From the NCBI RefSeq assembly GCF_019219825.1, contig NZ_JAHUXH010000015.1, positions 62,001-126,000 of the forward strand: 64,000 nucleotides of DNA. Direction: 5' to 3'. This DNA comes from Streptomyces sp. TRM70350 (GTDB taxonomy: Bacteria > Actinomycetota > Actinomycetes > Streptomycetales > Streptomycetaceae). Made by a program: the position numbers and the translations under genes. Shown here one piece after another: positions 60,101 through 64,000 of the stretch; the first letter of the stretch is position 1; each line of letters opens with the position of its first letter. Under the pieces are notes generated by a model, which did no database searches, was not told the origin of the DNA, and saw only the letters and a list, made by a program, of their open reading frames with translations.

Positions 60101-62017
60101 GTGCAGGACCACCGAGCCGTCCGGCAGGGCGGTGGTCGCAAGACGCCACAGCGGACCGTCGTCCAGCGGCATCGGCGTGGCGGCAAGCCGGGCCCGCTGG
60201 TCGGCCAGCGCCCGTTCCGCCTCCGGGGGTGTGGCGCCGGACAGGTCGTGGTGCGGGACGCGCGGCAGCGCGGGATCGGCCGGGGCGGGCTCCACCGCCA
60301 GCGTTCCGTCCGCCCGCACCCGGCTCCGCAGCGCCGGGTGGTGCCGCACCAGCAGCCGCCACGCCTCCCCGAGCCGGTCCAGGTCGGGCCGCTCCAGGCG
60401 GAACTCCTGGTGCACCCGGGTCTCCCCGGCGGCCCCCCGCACGGTGGTGCGCCCGACGAGGTACGCGGTCTGCAAGGGGGTGAGGGGAAGCCCCTCGGCC
60501 GCGTCGCCGCCCTCCGTGTCCGTCCTTCCGCCCGTCCTTCCGCCCGTGCCCAGCAGCACCGTCATGTCGCCGAGCGAGGCGATCTCCTCGGGGGACACGC
60601 GGGCCAGCGTCTCCAGGGCGCCCGCCATACGCGCGAAGAGGTCGTCGGCGACGCCCGGACCGAGGCGTTCGTCGTCGCAGTCGAAACTCACGTGCAGTTC
60701 GTCCCGCACCTCGTGGAGCAGGCACTCCAGCCACACTCCGGGCGTACGGGTGCGGCCTGTCCCGGTCCCGGCGGCCCCGGCCCAACCGGCCTCCTGCGAC
60801 CCGGATCCGGACCCGTGGTCGGCAGCGAGGGTGCCCAGCATGCTGGTGAAGACGAAGGGCGGCGGCTCCAGTGCCGCCCCCTGCCGCGCCTGCTCCCGCA
60901 ACGCGCGCACCCCGCTGACCGCGCCGTGCTCCAGGTCCGCCCACAGCTGGTCGCGCACGGCGCCGGCCAGGCGGGCCGGCGGCCCGGCGGGCTCGGGTGC
61001 CAGGAACACCGACGTGGACACGAAGGGGCCCACCATCTGGGCGACGTCGGGGTGGAGCGGCAGCCGGTTGTAGGTGGTGACCACGACCGGTACGGGACCG
61101 CCGTCGGCCACCTGGCCGCAGTGGCGCGCCGCACCGGTCCGGTGCAGCAGTCCGCCGTACAGCGTCAGCAGCAGCGCGGACGGGGTGACGTGCAGCGCCG
61201 AGGCGTGCGCGGTGACGCCGTGCCAGGCATCGGCCGGCAGGCGCAGGGTGAGCCGCCGTCGCGTCGCGGAACACGGCGGACGAGGGGCCGTACGGCCGTC
61301 TTCCGGTGCTCCGGCGTCGTCCGCCGGTGCGCGCTCGGGGCGCCGGGGGCCGAGCGCGGACAGCTTGTGCCGCCAGTAGGCCCGGGCCGCCCGGGTCCGG
61401 TCCCCGTCCTCACGGGAGCGCAGTGCCCTGACGTAGTCGCCGAAGCCGAACGTAGGCGGACGGGGCTCCCGTCGGCCGCGGTAGAGCGCGTACCAGCGCC
61501 GCAGCAGCAGGGACACGCTCGGGCCGTCGACCGTCATCTCGTCCACCGCGAGGTGCACCCGGCTGCGGCCGCCCGGCAGCAACGCCAGCGTCACCGAGAA
61601 CAGGGGCCAGCGGTGGACGTCGAAGGGGGCGGTACGGCCCTGCTCACGCAGCTTCTCCAGCTCCGCCGCCCGAGTCGGCTCGTCGGCCTCCCGCAGGTCC
61701 GTCACCGCGATGCGATAGCGCGGCACCGACCGCCGGATCCCCTGGCGGCCGTCCGGCAGCACCTCGGCGCGAAGCATTCCGGTCTCGGCGACCAGGTCGT
61801 TCCAGGCGTCCTCGGCCGCGGACGGGTCGAGGCCGTCCGCCTCGAACTCCAGGTAGATCGCGGCGGCCGACTCCGGTTCCAGGAAGCGCCCCACGTAGTA
61901 TGCCTCCTGAACGTCCGTCAGGGGGAAGACGTCCTCCCACGCCCCCGGCGCCTCGGCGGCGGGGGAGGGTACCGGCCCGGCGGTGCGGGGCCCGGTGTCG
62001 TGTCGGATGGGCTGCAC
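54131..62017 (-). CDS. Hybrid NRPS-PKS: Cy-Cy-A(Ser)-PCP-PCP-Ox-KS0-ACP
   Basis: 2628 aa from GTG 62017 (GAGGAG). Cyclisation domains 30-480 (D159-x4-D164-x2-S167) and 508-940 (D643, D648, S651), each with the DxxxxDxxS motif in place of HHxxxDG. Adenylation 955-1460 (YTSGTTGRPKG, YRTGDLG, NGK) with pocket D1155 V1156 W1159 H1198 L1223 S1225 L1249 I1257 D1258, exactly the serine code. Two near-identical carriers (LGATSFT, Ser1517 and Ser1604). A SagB/McbC-like flavin oxidase 1670-1885 (YPSAGGLYPVQVYVYV). A ketosynthase 1895-2310 with Cys2059, but VETSATGA in place of VEAHGTGT (Ser2194 for His), so non-elongating. ACP about 2485-2555 (LGVDSL) and an acidic docking tail. Predicted: Ser to oxazoline to oxazole, then pass-through. 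Confidence 0.93.
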   Translation of the reverse strand: MQPIRHDTGPRTAGPVPSPAAEAPGAWEDVFPLTDVQEAYYVGRFLEPESAAAIYLEFEADGLDPSAAEDAWNDLVAETGMLRAEVLPDGRQGIRRSVPRYRIAVTDLREADEPTRAAELEKLREQGRTAPFDVHRWPLFSVTLALLPGGRSRVHLAVDEMTVDGPSVSLLLRRWYALYRGRREPRPPTFGFGDYVRALRSREDGDRTRAARAYWRHKLSALGPRRPERAPADDAGAPEDGRTAPRPPCSATRRRLTLRLPADAWHGVTAHASALHVTPSALLLTLYGGLLHRTGAARHCGQVADGGPVPVVVTTYNRLPLHPDVAQMVGPFVSTSVFLAPEPAGPPARLAGAVRDQLWADLEHGAVSGVRALREQARQGAALEPPPFVFTSMLGTLAADHGSGSGSQEAGWAGAAGTGTGRTRTPGVWLECLLHEVRDELHVSFDCDDERLGPGVADDLFARMAGALETLARVSPEEIASLGDMTVLLGTGGRTGGRTDTEGGDAAEGLPLTPLQTAYLVGRTTVRGAAGETRVHQEFRLERPDLDRLGEAWRLLVRHHPALRSRVRADGTLAVEPAPADPALPRVPHHDLSGATPPEAERALADQRARLAATPMPLDDGPLWRLATTALPDGSVVLHVLLDALVADARSVALLFEQLFRLHSGEPPAAVLSGPRASFAAFLRDRDGASRGPAAGTARAEWDALLRTAPPGPSPVRRDAAPPDAAGAHGAHRRLDLPHWRALRRLADRWGVPLDVLLLTVYCDVWRRACPRDEAFTVVVVSWDRPSGPPGVDGLLADFTRLSWLVVDDTLPEDLADRARAVAERLRGQLARAERADGLIAARERARREPGGVSPFPVVFTRLPSERPARGRQGVELRYSQSQTSGVAVDQVPMFVGDTLVCQWDVRAGALPDGLLDTLFADYARTLRNLCEREPTQDTGEPPPQKPLIGRARDFAPGRTLADRLEQALAEHAGRVALRAGAEELTYRELGARSARLARYLRAAGVGVADRVAVHLERSVDLVVALLAVVRAGAAYVPLDPANPRSRTRLLAEDCEARLVITDSVLRTVFDGLPVRVVDVTADRARIDAEDAGELVAGAGPEDPAYMIYTSGTTGRPKGCPNAHRGVGNRLHWAQERFRLGPGDRVAQKTPCGFDVSVWEFFWPLLAGACVVLARHGAHRSPAAMARWFAEAGITVSHFVPSMLSLFLDEPGAAKATSLRLVLASGEALPADTVRRFQDVLPGTELHNLYGPTEAAIDVTHWACPPGWSGSDVPLGGPIDNTTIHLLDAGLRPVAAGAVGEICVGGPAVGLGYHRRPEAEAERFVPSPFPEDAGGRLYRTGDLGRVDEHGLLRFLGRRDDQFKIRGLRVEAQEVETALRAVAGVDDARVLPRTGPGGDQELAALCRSAPDRRPAAAAVREELSRVLPAALVPSRLVFAADLPLTTNGKLDRAAARRLLDAGPEEDTAPGPGEPAAGADLTGTPDSLPPDRVAMAAARLLGMEHVAEDADLFRLGATSFTMIRPAQDIQRRYGIDVPLEALVQRPTPAGIAAAADAAMPAIAVGRADAEPGPRPSPEDVATLAAQLLERRSVDPDEDLFALGATSFTMIRLAQDIQRRYGADVPVDVLVSRPTARGVAEAVAPPAVSSAGTAPDGRGTPDAAGAPDVRIAFDAAAKAAFKAERRSLRRFGPDRRRVGLDLPPDRTPPARPVRSVREFAEGPVDLGSLSRLALAFTELGPDSGGRRPYPSAGGLYPVQVYVYVKPGRVTGAAAGVYYLDPVARSLVLLAEGDVIDAECHVRYNRLVFDGAAFGLFLVSTPAAIAPAYGKVLAARYTAIEAGHMAQAAMERAGGLRLGLCPVGDMDFASVRSHFALDDGQELLVSLWGGALPDADDVPPDAVAVVGFAARLPGTDPADSVAGLARLLTEGRTAIGPPPAARAPHRPVRTDRGGASVGAYLDDVGDDEPGESGIPDDTAPAVDPQERLLLATVRACLENAAVRADRLAAAGPVGVFTGAMWHDHARGRGNDGTAAVPTGTGLAHRVSHVFDFSGPSLVMDSGCASGLAAVEAAVRSLRTGQCTAAVAAGANLVLDPSHLEFLAQAGLLAESADSRPFSDRSDGWIPGEGIGAVLLKPLARALADGDPVHAVVRGGACRHAGRTRDYGMPGPERLEETVRAALADAGLSADAIGYVETSATGAALNDALELDVLGRVFGDRPRPLPVGSVKGVLGHMEAASGFGQLARVLAQFRRGRLLPTPVPDTGGDGTLAGGGGRVRLVRAEEDAHPPRWVLVNSFAGTGGYVSLVVEAPPPRTAAPAPDGPVTLPLSADTPTELTRYALRLAAFVEEARPPLPAVVTALCRGRRPRACRAAVVATADSVVPALRELAARVPAEDGAVVVRAAGNTPPDVPDGWLTGADSPWPLTTDPAAALPPTPVPVRRRPGDTSRATPVPVTEPEEQRPGQSPPAADRTPVTRSPGTGHEGALHRTAEVVARVTGLPAGRLDASTDLLSLGVDSLRLVRIARAIAGEGGRAPTLTALYEQPLLGAIAEAAFGRSTGARAPDAPGGPGPRDEPEVLGAPAAHLPHDEPALAADLDIDALDEAELDVLLARHAGSRPLPTAAPTPVEET
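57161..57220. repeat. Copy 1 (second carrier) of a 60-bp repeat in the tandem carriers
   Basis: Matches 57422-57481 at 59 of 60 positions; the copies are 261 bp (87 codons) apart and encode the phosphopantetheine-site helix of the two PCP domains. The single difference changes Leu (here, MIRLAQ) to Pro (other copy). Confidence 0.9.
57422..57481. repeat. Copy 2 (first carrier) of the 60-bp repeat
   Basis: 59/60 identical to 57161-57220. The flanking parts of the two carriers are much less alike, which points to local gene conversion rather than a fresh whole-domain duplication. Confidence 0.9.
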
Positions 62018-62026
62018 TACGGCTCC

Positions 62027-64000
62027 TCAGGACTCGGGACGGTGGAGCGAGGGCGGCAGACCGTTGCCGGCGATCCGCCGGGCGATCGCGGCGAGCGGGG
62101 CGTCACCGCCGAGCAGGTCCAGCGGGAGCTCGACTCCGAACTCCTCCTCGGCGGCGAACCGCAGACTCATCAGGTTGACCGAGTCCATCCCCGCCTCCAC
62201 CAGGGACCGCCCGGCGTCCACGTGGTCCCGCCGCCCCGGAACGCGCGGCACCACCAGGTCCTCCAGCCGCCTGAGCACGTCCTGGTACCGGCCGTCCCCG
62301 GGACTGCCGCGCCCCGGGGAACCGTCGCCGTCCCGGTCCGCCGGCACCGGCCGGGACACCTCGCCGGGCGCGGCCGACGCGGACGGTTCGGCCGGTAAGG
62401 GCGGCGTCGCCGGCTCGCGCGGCACGGGCGGTGCAGTCGGCTCGGACGGCTCGGGTGGCGCCGTCGGCTCAGGCGTGGAAGCGGTCGGGGCGGGGTGGTC
62501 CGGGCCCGTCGTGGTCACCCAGATGCGGCGGCGCAGGAACACCGTCGGCGGGAGGGAGACGATCCGTCCGGGCGCGGTGAGGTCCGCCCAGCGCACGGGG
62601 ACGCCCTGCGTCCACATCCGGCCGACCCGGCCGACGGCACCCGCCGCCCACAGCGAGGCCACGAACGCACGCAGCGGCGCGTCGTCCCGGAACGACTCCG
62701 GGTCCGCGGCCGCCACGCGTACGTCGTTGAGATGCGCCCCCGCCGGCAGTGCCTCACCCCGCGCCCCCGAGGCGGCCACCCCCGCGAGGGTGCGGGCCAG
62801 TTCCGGCACGGTGCGCGCGGTGACCGCCAGCCGGCACGGCTGCTCCGCCCGCCCGCACCGCAGCGTGTACGCCAGGTCGTGCAGGTCGACGCCGGGTCCG
62901 GGCCCGTCGGTGTCCTCCAGCCAGGCGGCGAGCCGGCTGGCGAGGGCGGTCAGGTGCTCCGGCGTCGGAGCGCGCAGCAGCACCAGTTCCTCGTCACCCA
63001 GGCCCTCGGAGGGCACCCGCGGCCGCCGGGCGCCGTCCTGCGGCACGTACTCCTCCAGTACGGCGTGCGCGTTCACGCCGCCCGCGCCGAACGAGCTGAC
63101 GCCCGCGCGGCGCGGCACGGACACAGTGCCGTCCGGCCACGGACCGCCCTCCGTCGTCAGGGTGAACAGGGCGGGATCCAGGCCGAGCGCCGGGTTGGCG
63201 GGGTCGGCGTGCAGTGTCGGCAGCAGCTCGCCGTGCCGCAGGGACAGGACCGTCTTGGTCAGCGCGGCCAGCCCCGCCACCGATTCGCCGTGCCCGATCT
63301 GGGACTTGACCGAGCCGAGCGCGATGGGCCGGCAGTCCGCGGGACGGCCGCCGAACACCTCGGTGAGGGCCGCCAGTTCCACCGGGTCGCCGAGTTCCGT
63401 ACCGGTGCCGTGCGCCTCGACCAGCCCGACGGTGGCGGGGTCGACACCGGCCCGGTCCAGCGCCCGGCGGATCACCCGGGCCTGGGCGCGTGGGCTCGGC
63501 GCCGTGTACCCGTGTCCGCGGCCGGCGTGCGCCACCGCCGTGCCCCTGACGACGGCGTACACCTGGTCCCCGTCGGCCAGCGCCCGGTGCAGTGGCTTGA
63601 CCACGACCGCTCCGACGCCTTCCCCGGGGCCGAAGCCGGTGCCGCCGGCGCCGAAGGAACGGCAGCGTCCGTCGGGGGAGAGGAACCCGAACTCCTTCAG
63701 CAGCAGCATGCGCGACGGATGCAGATAGAGGTTGACCCCACCCACCACCGCGGCCGCGCACTCGCCCCGCGCGATCGCCTCCGCGGCCAGGTGCAGCGCC
63801 ACCAGCGACGACGAACAGGCGGTGTCCACGGGCTGGCTGGGGCCGCGCAGGTCCAGCAGGTACGAGACCCGGTTGGCCAGGCTCCAGTAGTGACCGGCGG
63901 GGACGGCGCGGTTGCCGCCGCTCCACGCCTCGACGCCGACCTTCTGGTAGTCGCTGGACGTGACGCCGACGAAGACGCCGACGCTGCGCGGCTCGCCCGT
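62027..64000 (-). CDS. Trans-AT PKS, KS-ACP at the visible C-terminal end, 5' part beyond the window
   Basis: The last 657 codons of a gene running off the right edge; its stop is 9 bp before the next gene's GTG. The visible ketosynthase has the full triad: DTACSSS, VEAHGTGT and KSQIGHGES, ending VSSFGAGGVNAHAVLEE. After it comes a roughly 250-residue KS-to-ACP linker ending WTQGVPVRWADL and LPPTVFLRRRIWV, as in trans-AT modules with no AT domain, then a long Pro/Glu/Thr linker and an ACP (LVEAGMDSVNLMSL). No reductive domains are visible. It adds a malonyl unit before handing over to the oxazole-forming protein. Confidence 0.92.
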   Translation of the reverse strand, partial: TGEPRSVGVFVGVTSSDYQKVGVEAWSGGNRAVPAGHYWSLANRVSYLLDLRGPSQPVDTACSSSLVALHLAAEAIARGECAAAVVGGVNLYLHPSRMLLLKEFGFLSPDGRCRSFGAGGTGFGPGEGVGAVVVKPLHRALADGDQVYAVVRGTAVAHAGRGHGYTAPSPRAQARVIRRALDRAGVDPATVGLVEAHGTGTELGDPVELAALTEVFGGRPADCRPIALGSVKSQIGHGESVAGLAALTKTVLSLRHGELLPTLHADPANPALGLDPALFTLTTEGGPWPDGTVSVPRRAGVSSFGAGGVNAHAVLEEYVPQDGARRPRVPSEGLGDEELVLLRAPTPEHLTALASRLAAWLEDTDGPGPGVDLHDLAYTLRCGRAEQPCRLAVTARTVPELARTLAGVAASGARGEALPAGAHLNDVRVAAADPESFRDDAPLRAFVASLWAAGAVGRVGRMWTQGVPVRWADLTAPGRIVSLPPTVFLRRRIWVTTTGPDHPAPTASTPEPTAPPEPSEPTAPPVPREPATPPLPAEPSASAAPGEVSRPVPADRDGDGSPGRGSPGDGRYQDVLRRLEDLVVPRVPGRRDHVDAGRSLVEAGMDSVNLMSLRFAAEEEFGVELPLDLLGGDAPLAAIARRIAGNGLPPSLHRPES

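Noticed and set aside
62380-62500. Short tandem-repeat-like Pro/Glu/Thr coding stretch
   Set aside because: It is the flexible linker before the ACP of the PKS module; the repeat units are irregular and not a separate element.
1-64000. tRNA, rRNA or CRISPR
   Set aside because: No cloverleaf with a conserved T-loop, no ribosomal signature and no regularly spaced repeats were seen on reading both strands.

Overview
The window is high-GC actinobacterial DNA, almost certainly from a Streptomyces chromosome. The reasons are GTG/ATG starts behind GGAGG-type ribosome sites, four-base ATGA overlaps between genes, Hanks-type kinases with PQQ repeats, a glutathione-independent formaldehyde dehydrogenase, large NRPS/PKS genes and much antisense open frame caused by GC-rich third positions. 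I saw no tRNA, rRNA or CRISPR array. Both edges cut genes: a nucleotidyltransferase on the left and a PKS gene on the right.

Layout. 0-0.5 kb: a cut nucleotidyltransferase gene and a MITE-like inverted repeat. 0.5-11.8 kb: a signalling and effector block. It holds two overlapping Ser/Thr kinases (the second a non-RD kinase), an FHA protein, a protein whose C-terminal half looks like a degenerate SecA motor domain, a patch of gene debris (Nudix-like and ketosynthase fragments), a TPR-CHAT peptidase, and a divergent zinc-ribbon/membrane-protein pair. 11.8-17.8 kb: a zwf / HAD phosphoglucomutase-like / GH65 phosphorylase operon, flanked by debris that includes a DUF6817-like gene split into pieces on opposite strands. 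17.9-21.9 kb: a LysR regulator with a hairpin over its ribosome site, formaldehyde dehydrogenase, a zinc-ribbon protein, a flavin reductase and a DinB-like protein. 21.9-34.6 kb: a five-gene operon (DUF4132 protein, 1705-aa giant, MoxR ATPase, DUF5682-vWA fusion, SWIM protein). It matches the gene content of the E. coli yehI/L/M/P/Q locus and is chained by ATGA overlaps or very short gaps. 34.6-38.6 kb: phosphoglycerate mutase, two small secreted proteins, a frameshifted lipoprotein, and a broken toxin next to an intact immunity-like gene.

38.6-64 kb is the most striking part. A second-type hflX has an attenuator-like leader with a five-codon ORF. Facing it across a perfect hairpin terminator are an ABC-F ribosome-protection gene and an MFS exporter. 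Next to these is a trans-AT PKS/NRPS cluster read right to left: KS-ACP (partial), then Cy-Cy-A(Ser)-PCP-PCP-Ox-KS0-ACP, then an NRPS with no adenylation domain (C-PCP-E-C-PCP-TE), then a free-standing malonyltransferase, a type II thioesterase and a stand-alone adenylation protein whose pocket reads as cysteine.

Read together, the line should extend a polyketide, build a serine-derived oxazole, pass it through a non-elongating KS, add an amino acid supplied in trans (probably Cys) and epimerise it, then release by TE. With ABC-F and HflX beside it, the best fit is an inhibitor of the large ribosomal subunit of the group A streptogramin type, closest in logic to griseoviridin or madumycin. 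That product assignment is inference. The module order, key residues and overlaps are read directly from the sequence.
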